Source: Hypericum androsaemum (lineage: Eukaryota; Streptophyta; Magnoliopsida; Malpighiales; Hypericaceae). Taken from it: DNA of 64,000 nt. The position numbers and the translations under genes are program-made. Numbering within the stretch: the stretch's first letter is position 1; every line of letters begins with the position of its first letter. The notes under the pieces are model-generated. The model saw only the letters and a list, made by a program, of their open reading frames with translations. It was not told the DNA's origin and made no database searches. Positions 1 through 10,621 of this stretch are shown piece by piece. Location of the stretch: positions 12,726,308 to 12,790,307 of the forward strand of contig OZ023184.1 of the NCBI GenBank assembly GCA_963995505.1, given 5' to 3'.

Positions 1-89
1 GTAAGACTTGAACTAAGAAATCGTTTCTAAAAGCTAAAAAAGGGTATCTTGAACAATTTCAATAATCGGGTTCATTGATATTCCTGGTA

Positions 90-164
90 TACGAACGACG
101 GGAATTGAACCCGCGAATGATGGATTCACAATCCATTGCCTTAATCCGCTTGGCTACATCCGCC
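90..164 (-). pseudogene. trnH-GUG: Decayed plastid-type tRNA-His (GUG)
   Basis: Read on the minus strand the sequence starts GGCGGATGTAGCCAAG, has anticodon GTG (plus positions 127-129) inside a GGATTGTGAATCC anticodon arm, and a GGGTTCAATTCCCG T arm, as in plastid tRNA-His. The 3' acceptor strand reads GTTCGTA where GTTCGCC is expected, so the first two acceptor pairs are lost. D-arm and anticodon-stem bases also differ from the usual plastid gene. With plastid rpoA DNA nearby this is best read as a transferred, non-functional copy. Confidence 0.8.
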
Positions 165-1091
165 CTGAATAATCTAATTCAGGCCAAAAATCTCGGGATG
201 AATTAATCCTTTTCATTTGAATTTAGAACTATTATTGAAAAAATAATGAATTTAATAAAAATAGCAATTGAATAATAGAATCAATCCAAATTTTTATAAA
301 AAAGTTGGATTGACGAACTAATCGACTCTTTTTTCTTTTGACTATTTGCAAAAAAAATTCACGATTGGAATTCTTTAGCATTATAACTTATTTTCTTCGA
401 AGTCCTATTTTTCTCTGAATGTAGCCATTTTTGGTTCTTTTTTGTCATTTTTTCTATTTGATTTGGCTTGTTGTATCATCCAGATCTTTCATTTGGGTCG
501 AAAATTGATAGCGAAATCCTATGAAGTCATCTTTTTCAAAAAGAAAAAACACTCTCATCATGACTCTCGAAGTCATGTGCAGACAGAGAGACAGAGGACC
601 GATCTTTGAATAGGAAAAACCCAGGATGTTGAACGGATTTTTCGAAATCTGTCAAATTTTTTTTATGCGTTGCCAGGAAGCTACTGTGTCAATGCAATCT
701 TCAAGGACAGCTTTAACGGTGAAAATGCAAACACTAACCGTGGCGAAAATGTAACTTCCTCAATGAGTGCAAACCCAATCTGAGTTTTTCTGTTTGGACT
801 TGCTCCCCCGCCGTCAAGTCGAATCTGAGATGTAGATTTGGTCAAGACGAAGCAAAAATAATACTTCAAGACCCATTACGTATCCAAGGCCTTTTGTTCT
901 TCTTGACATCGGTTATTTTAGCATAAATATTTTTTGTTCTTAAAAAGAAATTGTTTTTATCTAAGAGATAGAATAGAATAACCCAGTTGAAACGTAATGA
1001 TCCTACGTCTGTAACGCATTGGATGTCCCATACTAGGTCTCATTCTTCTACCCTTTACAGGGAGTCGATGACTATTCATAGCTATTACCTA

Positions 1092-1283
1092 GCAATTGTC
1101 TTAAGAAGCAATTTATATGGAACTCACACAGCGCCGATTTGTGTCAAAGGTCCTCGAGAAGTAACTGCTCAAGATATCCTCCTACCCACAGCTGTGGAAA
1201 TAATTGATAATACACAACATATTGCTAGTCTAAAGGAACCAACTGATTTGTATATTGAATTAGAAATCGAGAGGAATCGTGGC
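1092..1283 (+). pseudogene. rpoA: Fragment of plastid RNA polymerase alpha subunit (rpoA)
   Basis: About 64 codons match the N-terminal domain of the plastid-encoded RNA polymerase alpha subunit. They include [36 protein letters not shown] and [12 protein letters not shown] in the expected order. The upstream dimerisation segment and everything after the ERNRG motif are missing: the sequence changes to unrelated text right after the Gly codon at 1281-1283. The reading frame stays open across the fragment, but there is no complete gene. The full protein is about 330-340 residues, so less than a fifth remains. Confidence 0.85.
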
Positions 1284-1299
1284 TAACAAAACTTAGTAA

Positions 1300-2584
1300 A
1301 AAAATCGCTCGAGAAATTTATGAAGATCGAATTAAGTCTCAATAGGGTAAGTGGTCTTTTATTACCAATCACAAGTTTCATATTTGTGGGCGGACTACTC
1401 ATACTGAAAATTATTAAAAATGAGACTTATTTCCTATGTACAAGAGTCAAGTAGAAATAAGAAGACAAAAGAGAAAATATTTTTTCCCAAGAGTGGTTGA
1501 TTCATCATCCTACCTTGAAAGCGGGCCAAAAAGATCAACATGAGTGAGTTTTCGCTATCAGTTATAGCCATTAAAAGAATACTACTTGGTGATTGAAAAA
1601 AATGAGTGGATAGCTAGGAACACCAAGATACACAAAAGATTTGTATTAGAGATTATCAAAATTCTCCAAGGGAAGGGGCATTTCTCATCATATAAAAAAA
1701 ACTAGAATATAAATTGAAAATTGAGGCTTTAATTTGGTAGAAATGAGTAGGCATTACTCTTCATGATTCCGATCCAGAGTTTTTCCCATAGTTGTAGAAT
1801 GATTACTTTGTCAACCATTTAAACTACTGATTACCTTTTCATTTTCCATTCCTTATAATATAATTGACATTTTTAATTTTTAAACAAACGAAGAATCTCA
1901 TACTTTGCCAAGATAATGAGACGTCAATTTTAATGAAATCTGCAATTTAAACTGGTAGATTTTTAGCGTCTAACCCTCTGCTATTAAAATCGTTGATTAT
2001 CAATCTTTAAGGCAGCTCTCCCAACAGTCATAAAATTTGGAAATTCGAACCTCTTTTCACTTTTAGCCACAAGACAATTAACTCCTCGTTCGATTATGAA
2101 TATATATTACTATATTTTTTTGAGAAAAATATAAATTACTAATTAGAGGTGTGGAATGCACCACATTGCCATGTCCGACTGCCTAGTTAAAAGAGAAAAA
2201 GAAACAGAATTTTTTTTGGAAAAAGAAGGGCAAGCTCCGATATAAAAATTTGAAAATAAATATAATTACATCCTAAATAAACATTCTACTCGCAACCCAG
2301 CTTCATAACCGAAGGTCCCTCTAGCTTATTATACCAAAAAAGAGTTAAAAAGTGAAAAGTAAACTCCTTTTGCTCTTCCCGTTTCTTCCAAATTCAGTTA
2401 TACTGGTCCTGAGGCAAATCCTTGGCAGAGGAAGATATCCAATTGTTTCTCCGAATAAAGTAAAGGCAAATATCAAGTACAAGCAACTGATGGAGATAAA
2501 ACATGTAAAAACAAGAAGAAACAAACTATGTACAGACAAGATAGCAGGTGATACAAGGTAGGCAGCAGTGGTTCGGAGAACAAG
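1300..2584. other. Gene-free spacer downstream of LST8
   Basis: AT-rich DNA without a convincing coding region. The part nearest 2585 will hold the LST8 3' UTR and polyadenylation signals, but I could not assign a specific signal. No transposon ends were recognised. Confidence 0.5.
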
Positions 2585-5531
2585 TCAACACGGGGAAGAT
2601 TCGGCGCCATCATGCAGCGCACAGCAGACGGTAGCCTTGTGATGTCCTTGATATCGCTTTATCTCTTCCCCGCTTTGCATCGACCAGAGTCTTGCAGTGG
2701 TATCGGAAGACGCTGCACAGTCGATGAACAGTAAGACGAAGTTGAAGTGGGAAAAGCGTGCAAGTGTAAGAAGAAGTCGAAATGGGAAAAGCATGCAAGC
2801 GTAAGACGACCCCGCAAGAATTTGTCTGATATGGAACGAACAGAGGACATGAATGCATGACTTGTAGTACCTGTGATGAGGTAGGCACCATCGACAGAGA
2901 AGACACAGTCCCACACCCAGCGTTCATGACCTGGAGATTCCAAGAACTCACATGAACTCAATGAGAAGATGCACATTCCAAGTCTGAGAACATTAACTGA
3001 AGGTTACCTATGAGAGTTTTTTCCAGGGTGAAGCCGTCAACATTCCAAATCTTGACAGTCTGGTCAGATGAAGCAGTGGCCAGATATCTATGGGGGTCAC
3101 AGAACTCGGGTGAGAGGAGACATTTGAGGATGTAGCCATCATGTGCTTGTAGCTTATGAAGTGGTTCAAAGTTGGTCATAGTCTGGAAGAAACCAAGAAA
3201 TAAAAAATTCATGAAGAAAGAAACAAGAACCATACAAATATTAAGGAGACGGAGTTTCTGATAGAAGCATCACGGAGATAGATACCTGTGTCCCTCGCAT
3301 CAAGCGCCAAACATAGCATGTTCCACGATTGTTAGCAGCAACTACTAGACTTCCATCCCACATAACTGTTAGGGACCTTACAGCTGTATCAACCTCGGGT
3401 ACCTAGGCCATAGATGTTAGATGACAGCAATCAGCAATCTGGATGCCACAAAATTTGCAGCATCAATTATTTTAGCTATCAAAATTGTGGCTTTTGTTCG
3501 GAGCTAGTCCGCTGACTTGCACTCAGCAGAAAAGCTTAGATCCTCGCCACAATTGACAGCAGCTTGTTGTCCACAAATTTTTGAAATGAAGGTGCAGTAA
3601 AATTTTCTCAAATGAGAAAGCTGTCGAGAACATGAAAAGTTCGTATCGCTAACACTCCAAAAGCCACTCAAACTCATCTCAAGAGAAAAGTGGGTTATAC
3701 TCAGATGTACGAAGAATAACTAGTTCCCAGTCAGGTAAAGTAACTTGTCTAATTATTTTTATCACAATTTCCAAGTAACCGTTTCACGTTGGCATGGTGG
3801 CCTTCGGATAATTTGACGCTATTGCATATGCAGAAAATGATTACAGAATCTTAATAACAAACAAGAAACAACTATTTAAAGGAAGGTCTTCAATGAAGCA
3901 TACCAATTCACAACTGCATGAATTTGCTGTCAAATCCCAGACACGAATGTTGCCATTCTGGTCACCCGATATTAGTTCTGTCTGCAAAACAATAGGAACC
4001 TAACACATCACACCAAGAACAGCATAACTGATTTCATAGAAATATGTTTTCCAAAAGATGAAACAGTAAACTGAGACGCATGCATTATTAACATAGATAA
4101 GCAGGTATTCTTTTGGTAAACAGCAATACTGAATATATACCATCAACCGCGATCAGAGACTATGAAACTTGAACGAGCGTGCCAGGAAGTCCAGTTGACC
4201 AAAAGTTGGTTTTTTACAACGTTTCACATTTTGTAGCGCCCAGAATAGAAAGTAGCACCGCGTTCTTGGAGATTGAAGAGGATCACAGTAATGAAAGGTG
4301 GGTGCGAGCAAAAGTGGGTCTAGCACCGAGAAAGGTCACTAGAGCCGAGAATGTGCTCTAGCGCCAAGGAAAAGGTGAACGCAAGGGTGGAAAGTTTGCG
4401 TTGTTGACAGTTGGTTTTACAACGTTCACATTTCGTAGCTAATTGGTTTGATGGAAACTGTCTGTCTATCATACTTCTGCAACCGACCAATCCTTGTCAA
4501 CAGTCCATGAAGAATTAAAATAATACAAGAACAAAGTCCACATCTGCTCATTTTTCTCCTTTACCCCCATCCTTCCAGAAAAAAATTAGCAATCATCGTT
4601 GGATGAAAAGAAAAGTTAATGAATCACCAGACCTGATTTGGGTGTAACACAACAGTATTGACAGCTGCACGACTTTCATAGTCTCTTTGAAAACCTGGAG
4701 CCCTGTAGCAGCAGCTTAAAATAAGAAGCTGCAACAAACGAGCCCGAAAAGAACCTGTGCTACGAAGTTCAGTGTTTTGCTTTACCTCAGATCCCAAATC
4801 TTCACTGTCCCGTCTTCAGAACCAGAATACATCCAGTTCCCATCACATTGGAACCCCACTGCCATGACATTATTGGTATGAGAGTCATAGCTCGTCACCT
4901 ACAGATCATACAGAAGGACAAAAACCATCCTGCAATTGGTTAACCAAACCCGACGAATAACAAGAAGCAAAATCAAACTCGAGAGCTGACAGCGTAGACG
5001 CCTACCGGCTGAGGGCTGCTCGAGTTTACATCAAACAAACGAATGTGCGGGTTGCCAGCTGCAGCGAGGAAGCGTTTATCCGGAGTGATCTCAAGCCGAT
5101 TAACTTGCTGCACATTCATTCTATCACAAGTCAACCAAACCCCCAACCAAAATCATGAAATAACTACTTTCGCCCCCACCCAGTAGTTTTTAACACAACC
5201 AACTTCCCATCTTACTAACCAACCAACACCAACCAACCCAAAAGCCTAAAATCTTCCCAGCCCACAATAAATGTTGGATCTTGAAGCAACTCCCAAGAAA
5301 AAGGTTCCACCTTTACAATCAAATATACATAAAAACTCAAACTTGCAACTATTCCTGAACTGGGTCATCATATAAACAAAGAAAGAACACCCAGATGGGA
5401 GAGAGAGAGAGAGAGAGAGTTACAGAGTCTGGGTATTGGATGGTACGGTAGCAGCGGCCGCTTTTGGCCTCCCAGAACTTGATAGTGTGATCGTAGCTGG
5501 CCGTCGCTAGTATCACCGACGGTTGGGCCAT
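2585..5531 (-). CDS. LST8: LST8, WD40-repeat subunit of the TOR complex
   Basis: Nine exons on the minus strand, all with GT-AG borders: 5531-5424, 5107-5006, 4898-4786, 4702-4633, 3981-3904, 3402-3286, 3182-3008, 2930-2871 and 2712-2585. They join in frame to 951 nt (316 residues plus TGA). The protein begins [20 protein letters not shown] and carries WD-type repeats throughout (IRLFDV, VKIWDL, IRVWDL, CYVWRL, VKIWNV, ARLWSM), ending [16 protein letters not shown] plus a short tail. This is the plant LST8 pattern. Arabidopsis LST8-1 is about 305 residues, and the extra length is mainly a short insertion in the fifth repeat ([12 protein letters not shown]) and the tail. LST8 is a beta-propeller that binds and stabilises the TOR kinase domain with RAPTOR in nutrient and day-length signalling. 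No frame breaks are visible, so the gene should be functional. Confidence 0.95.
2732..2807. repeat. Two-copy tandem repeat in the last LST8 intron
   Basis: A unit of about 38 bp containing GAAGT(T/C)GAA(G/A)TGGGAAAAGC then GTGCAAG or ATGCAAG plus (C/T)GTAAGA occurs twice in a row, with a few mismatches. It lies wholly inside the 158-nt last intron and does not touch the splice borders at 2870 and 2713. Confidence 0.7.
4188..4440. repeat. Direct repeat pair inside LST8 intron 4
   Basis: About 40 bp at 4191-4236 (GTTGACC..AGTTGG..TTTACAACG..TTCACATTTTGTAGC) recur with small changes at 4402-4440. They flank about 165 bp that repeat a TAGCxCCGAGAA-like motif (TAGCGCC, TAGCACCG, TAGAGCCGAG, TAGCGCCAAGG). 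This could be a local duplication or the remnant of a small mobile element. It lies inside the intron between exons 4 and 5. Confidence 0.6.
5400..5419. repeat. GA/CT microsatellite just inside the LST8 intron 1 donor
   Basis: A (GA)n run on the plus strand, read as (CT)n by the gene. It begins three bases after the GTAA donor at 5423, so the 5' splice site is followed directly by a pyrimidine tract. Confidence 0.9.
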
Positions 5532-5760
5532 CCCTTTCTCTCTTTCATTAATTAATATATAAATACCATCCCTAAGAACTAGTTTTATTTGCTCAGATGC
5601 TGTTCTTCTCTCTTTAGCGCTTAATTAAAAAGGATAGATCTTAGAGAATAAGAGATCCAATAAAGGAGGTTTTTAGAGGGTTTATTAGGCGACCAGGCAA
5701 CTAATATATGCTCTCTCTCTCTCTCTCTCTCTCAAGACAGAGCTGAGATAGTGGTGGGTT
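5532..5760 (-). promoter_or_regulatory. LST8 5' leader and proximal promoter
   Basis: Upstream of the LST8 ATG (5531) on the minus strand lies an AT-rich stretch, and at 5711-5733 a pure CT run that reads (GA)n on the gene strand. GA-rich tracts are common in plant 5' UTRs and core promoters. I see no clear TATA box, so the start site cannot be placed. Confidence 0.45.
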
Positions 5761-8518
5761 TGTTTACTGTTTGGAATATTTCCATCCAATGCTAGGTGTG
5801 TGTGGCCCATTTTAGTAGATAGCCCATTTCATTATCTTCTTGGTATATTTCTTGAGCCCGAGTTCGAGTCTGAACCCGAACCCGAACTCGAACTAGATAG
5901 TGTTTTTTGAGTGAATCCAGGTCATCGAATAAATTCCTATGGTGCCCATTTCGGTGTTTCAGTGTCGAGGATTAAACATGTTCCTGGTTTTTAGGCTATA
6001 CCTTATTGTAGGTAGATCAGTAGATGATGTAAAAAAAAAAAGGTGAGACACAAAACTATCATAAATTCATCATAGAAGTTAATAGAGCTCCATATTATTT
6101 TGAGGAGGAAGTTTTGTTTTGTGTACAATCTTTGTCCTTCTTGTTGGTCTTTCAAAAGATGAACAAAGTCAAATTGAAGAAGAGGAGCAAAAACAAAACT
6201 GACGAATTGGCTTGTTTTCCATAAGTTCTGATTTTGAAGAAAACTATTTAAATATTCTAACCAAAGACCGAAAAACATGCAAAATGACATCATAAATTAT
6301 CCAACTTCGATGGAGGAAAAAATCACAAGTCCCTAAAGTTATGTATAATGTACTAGGAAATCCTTTCAAATATTTTTAGTCCATGAATTTTGAGAAATTG
6401 AACTCATTAGTCCCTCAATCTATTTTTGGTCAATATTGTTTATGCAATCTCAAAACTACCCTTCTCTTTCTCCTAGCAAGTAAATGACCGGGAATATCCT
6501 TAAAACATTCTGGACTTTCCCCTTCCTTCTTCATTAATCATCTGAAATCCCTAACTCTCGCCAACAACCTGAGGCTTCAGGTTTGTGAACGACTCGATAT
6601 TCACACCTAGGAAATCGGATAGCATAATGTTATGTTCTTCCATTTGGTGTTCCCGTAGCAAATATTCAAGAACTTGTTCATATTCATTTAACTTTTTGGA
6701 GACCATCTACTAATTTCTAGTGTGAATAATTTCCTAGAATTTGGATCAACATACAAGTCGGAGTTGGTTCAGCAACTTGCCTTTTTTTTCTTTCCTATGA
6801 AAATCTAATAGAATTATGCTTTATGCTATTTTTTTCTTCTCTCTCTCCTTTGCAAATGAATATATACTCTATTTTAGTTGAAAGTGGAAGGAAGAAAATG
6901 AAGTTTGAGGAAGAAAGTGAAAGGAGAAAGAAAAAAAGATTTTTTGTCTTTTAAGTAGGATTGGCATTTGCTTCTTTTCAAGTGAGAGTTCACCGAAAAA
7001 ATTATTAATTACGACAATAAGGACCCGAATGTATAATAAAATCAAGCACATGGGATAACATAATTATTTTTATAACACGAGGAATCCTAAAAAAGATAAA
7101 ATCAAACACTAGAGGCCTCAGAGTATTGGAATATATGTAAACTTTTATAGTTTGTAATAATAGAATGAGAATGTACAAATCAGTCCTTTTAGTTTGCAAA
7201 ATAGACTGACAAATCCTGAGCGACAAAAATGATCGTAAATGGACATTTTGCAAAAAAAAAAAGACCTTTGAAGTGCAATGAAAATGGACATCATTATTTT
7301 GGTCAAGCATAGACTAATCAGTCTACAAATTCAAATTATTACACCTTTAGAATGATTAGTCTATTTATATGAAGTACATACCTGGTTTGTATTTGGAAGA
7401 CACGAGGGAAAATAGTCCGCAAGGTAACGGGACCACAAGGGAACCAAAATTATTAATGAATGAAAATCAGACCGAGTGACCGACCACTTGTCGTATATTA
7501 AATTGGACTAGTTCCACTCAATTATTCTCTCATTTCCTAACTTTCATTCTATTACCTTTTCTTCCTGTGACATTGATCATGTCACTCTATTGAACTTTGT
7601 CTTGACACAAACAAAACCCAATGAAAAGATTGGGCCCATCGTTAAGTACTAAATGTTCGGTCTAAAAATGTATTGGCTTTAAATTTCAGAGAATGAAAAA
7701 AAATTAAATTTAGAGAATTCCAAGAAAATGAAAGTAAGGTCAAATGGACCAATGGAGAAGTTGCACTGTAGTGCATTCAATTTCTTCTCCAGAGTTCTGG
7801 CACTTGCCAGTTGCCAATGTATGACTAACAACGAAAAAGGCAATGCAATTCTGGAGTTGAAATCACTTCCCTGCCAAATGCCAATACAAGTAAATGCACA
7901 CAACGGTCGGGTTGGCATCGGTGATCTAATCGACACAAATTAGATTATCTTGTGTAATTATTATAACTTGTACTGTTTTAATTTATCAAGTGGATTCTTT
8001 TTCGCCCGTATTTTTTAATGTGATTTTTTACGTTAATTTTGCGTGTTCGTTACGATCTAATTTCCCAACATGTCGCAAAATTTTCAACCAATATGTCTAA
8101 CCGATTTCTAATTAAAAAAAACACTGATGGTATTGAGCAGTTGTAATTGACATGCACAGATGTGGAACCAATTGTTGAACTTTAATATCGTATTACAAAT
8201 TGATTTGAATTTTTGTTATTAGAAAGACCGTTATGTTAACTATATTCGACTCTGGTGGATCATTTGATCTCCCCTGCCAGTCCAATGGATTTTTCATTTG
8301 AGCACTATAGAATTTTTGTAACTATTTCAATAATATTTATTTACATTCGCGAAAACTTAACATCTAATTAAATAAATCTAAGTCTCTTACCACTTTTATC
8401 AATTAACACTATTTTATATTAGTACTAGTTACACTGAATTACACCTTATATTTGTTCTGCAAAATAAAAAGTCAACTCAAGTATGAAATTGGCGCCGTCA
8501 TTGGAAATATTATGCTCT
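5760..8518. other. Gene-free, repeat-like AT-rich spacer
   Basis: No supported gene. At 5850-5895 an imperfect palindrome built of CCGAGTTCGAG and GAACCCGAAC blocks is visible. At 6330-6480 the text (GTCCCTAAAGTTATG, TTAGTCCCTCAATC) resembles the ends of plant inverted-repeat elements, but no partner end was found. At 8489 TTGGCGCCGTCATTGG resembles the primer-binding site of some Ty3/gypsy elements, without other support. Confidence 0.5.
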
Positions 8519-8532
8519 ACAATGACTTGTAA
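8519..8532. repeat. Left target-site duplication of a LINE
   Basis: ACAATGACTTGTAA here matches 10608-10621 exactly. The poly-T run that follows at once is the poly-A tail of a minus-strand LINE. Confidence 0.85.
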
Positions 8533-10607
8533 TTTTTTTAAGGTTAAAAGTTATTACTTTCATTAATCATTAGAATCGAACAAAAAGAGATCCTCCAAAT
8601 CAGTAGAAGGATTCGAGATTACATCACCAAGATTTGTACCTAGTCTAGCGGCCTTGGCGAACTAATCCGCGATATGATTAGCATTCCTTGAAATGTAACC
8701 AAGCTTACACAAAGGTAAACTCAAAAGGGAAGTTTGAACTTCCAAGGCCTTCAGCTCGATGCGCCAGTCAATTTTAGCAGTTTCGTAATTCAGAAAGTCC
8801 ACCAGAGGTTTACAATCTGACTCTACCATGACTACTCAAAGAGGGAATAAAAGTTTGGTCAGTCTTACTACAGCTTCGATGGATAATAACTCAACCTCCA
8901 TGGCCGTTGGAACATGAACAGATGAGTGGTGGAGGTAGACAATGTTGCCAGCATGGTTTCTAACAACCACTGCCCACCCAACAGCTTCAGATACTGCTAA
9001 CCACGAAGCATCAGTATTCATCTTGAAGGAATTTACCTCTGGAGGTCGCCAGCACTGAGAACTAACAATGCTCGATGGGAGGGAAGGTCCCCTAAGATTG
9101 ATGAACTCTGCAGCTTTCTGGCTGGCGATCCTCCACGTAGTTCTCGGGTTTGGCCTTACTCCATCAAAGATAAACTTATTCCTAGATAGCCAAATTTGCC
9201 ACATAATGAAGCACACCTGGCGAGTGCACTCGGACAAGCCCTGGTCTCCCAGATCAGTGAGCAGGTTTTGGAGCCAAGCTTTGAAATCACAAGCGATCAC
9301 AACATCCAGTCTGTGTGCTACAGAACCAAGTCGCCTTGGAATGAGGGCATGAGACAAGAGCATGGAAAGCATCTTCATTCTCCACATTACAAAGCTGGAA
9401 AGACGGGTCTCGAGTGATCGTCCGTCTGAATAAGCTCGCAGTAGTGGCCTCCTCCACGTAGTTCTCGCGTCTGGCCTCACTCCATCAAAGATAAACTTGT
9501 TCCTAGATAGCCAAATTTGTCACATAGTGAAGCACACCTGGTGAGTGCACTCGGATAAGCCCTGGTCTCCCAAATCAGTGAGAAAGTTTTGGAGCCAAGC
9601 TTTGAAATCACAAGTGACCGTAACATTCGGTTTGTGTCCCACAGAAATAAACCAAGTTGTCTTGGCATGAGGGCATGAGACAAGAGCATGGAAAGCATCT
9701 TCATTCTCTACATTACAAAGCTGGAAAGAGGGGTCTCGAGTAATCGTCTGTCTGAATAAGCTCGCAGCAGTGGCCTCCTCCACGTAGTTCTCGCGTCTGG
9801 CCTCACTCCATCAAAGATAAACTTGTTCCTAGATAGCCAAATTTGCCACATAGTGAAGTACACCTGGTGAGTGCACTCGGATAAGCCCTGGTCTCCCAAA
9901 TCAGTGAGGAAGTCTTGGAGCCAAGCTTTGAAATCACAAGTGACCATAACATCAGGTTTGTGTCCCACAGAAATAAACCAAGTTGTCTTGGCATGAGGGC
10001 ATGAGACAAGAGCATGGAAAGCATCTTCATTCTCCACATTACAAAGCTGAAAAGAGGGGTCTCGAGTAATCGTCCGTCTGAATAAGCTCGCAGCAGTGGC
10101 CTCCTCCACGTAGTTCTCGCGTCTAGCCTCACTCCATCAAAGATAAACTTGTTCCTAGATAGCCAAATTTGCCACATAGTGAAGCACACCTGGTGAGTGC
10201 ACTCGGATAAGCCCTGGTCTCCCAAATCAGTGAGGAAGTTTTGGAGCCAAACTTTGAAATCACAAGTGACCATAATATCCGGTTTGTGTCCCACAGAAAT
10301 AAACCAAGTTATCTTGGCATGAGAGCATGAGACAAGAGCATAGAAAATATCTTCATTCTCCGTATTACAAAACTGGCAAAAGGGGTCTCGAGTAATCGTC
10401 CATCTGAATAAGCTCGAAGCAGTGGCCAAAGAGTTATGCGTAGCCTTCCAAATGAATGATCTAATTTTAGGGAGGGCAGGGAGTTTCCACACCCTGCGCC
10501 AGAAATCATTATGCACAACATCAGGAAAAAGTCTACTGGATATAATATGATGGTATCCAAATTTAACAGAGTACTCCCCAGATTTAGTCACAGTCCGGAT
10601 CAACTTG
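8533..10607 (-). mobile_element. 5'-truncated LINE with zinc-finger and RNase H domains
   Basis: A minus-strand non-LTR retrotransposon bounded by the 14-bp duplication ACAATGACTTGTAA and ending in a poly-T run (its A tail) at 8533-8539. From its truncated 5' end it encodes the reverse-transcriptase-associated zinc-binding segment (GEYSVKFGYH, FWRRVWKLPALPKIRSFIWK, FCQFCNTENED..ALVSCSHAK, WQIWLSRNKFIFDG; about 10600-10110). It then encodes an RNase H domain (KMNTDASW, GWAVVVRNHAGNIV, AMEVELLSIEAV at 9060-8840; VESDCKPLVDF and ISRNANHIAD further down to about 8560). Endonuclease and reverse transcriptase are absent. Stops and frameshifts make it dead. Internally it carries a fourfold 326-bp tandem array. 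Confidence 0.9.
9131..10429. repeat. Four tandem copies of a 326-bp LINE coding segment
   Basis: The segment starting CTCCACGTAGTTCTCG begins at 9131, 9452, 9778 and 10104, giving periods of 321, 326 and 326 bp. Each copy encodes the same zinc-finger part (LFR..TITRDP, ALVSC..AKTTW, WLQ..LTDLGDQGLSECT, FDGVR). As 326 is not a multiple of 3, each junction shifts the frame, which is why the reading frames break at about 9800, 9700 and 9480. The inner two copies are nearly identical. The outermost copy next to the RNase H part is the most divergent and lacks 5 nt. Confidence 0.9.
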
Positions 10608-10621
10608 ACAATGACTTGTAA
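10608..10621. repeat. Right target-site duplication of the LINE
   Basis: ACAATGACTTGTAA, identical to 8519-8532. It marks the truncated 5' border of the minus-strand LINE. Confidence 0.85.

Larger units (their letters stand above)
1..1300. other. Plastid-derived DNA in the nucleus (NUPT), rearranged
   Basis: The block holds a trnH-GUG-like sequence on the minus strand and a segment of plastid rpoA on the plus strand. These genes lie far apart in ordinary plastid genomes, so the block looks like a shuffled, decayed plastid insertion. The DNA between them (about 170-1090) is AT-rich and I could not match it to a named plastid gene. Outer limits are approximate. Transfer through the mitochondrial genome is possible, since plant mitochondria also carry plastid-derived trnH. 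Confidence 0.6.

Noticed and set aside
681..869. 62-residue minus-strand frame in the plastid-derived block
   Set aside because: No match to a plastid or nuclear protein that I recognise, and a frame of this length is expected by chance.
2345..2561. Two overlapping frames downstream of LST8
   Set aside because: Opposite-strand frames in AT-rich 3' flank, with no motif. The true LST8 coding end is the TGA at 2585-2587.
8489..8507. Ty3/gypsy primer-binding site (TTGGCGCCGTCATTGG)
   Set aside because: Only a partial match, with no LTR border or gag-like frame beside it. The LINE insertion follows almost at once.
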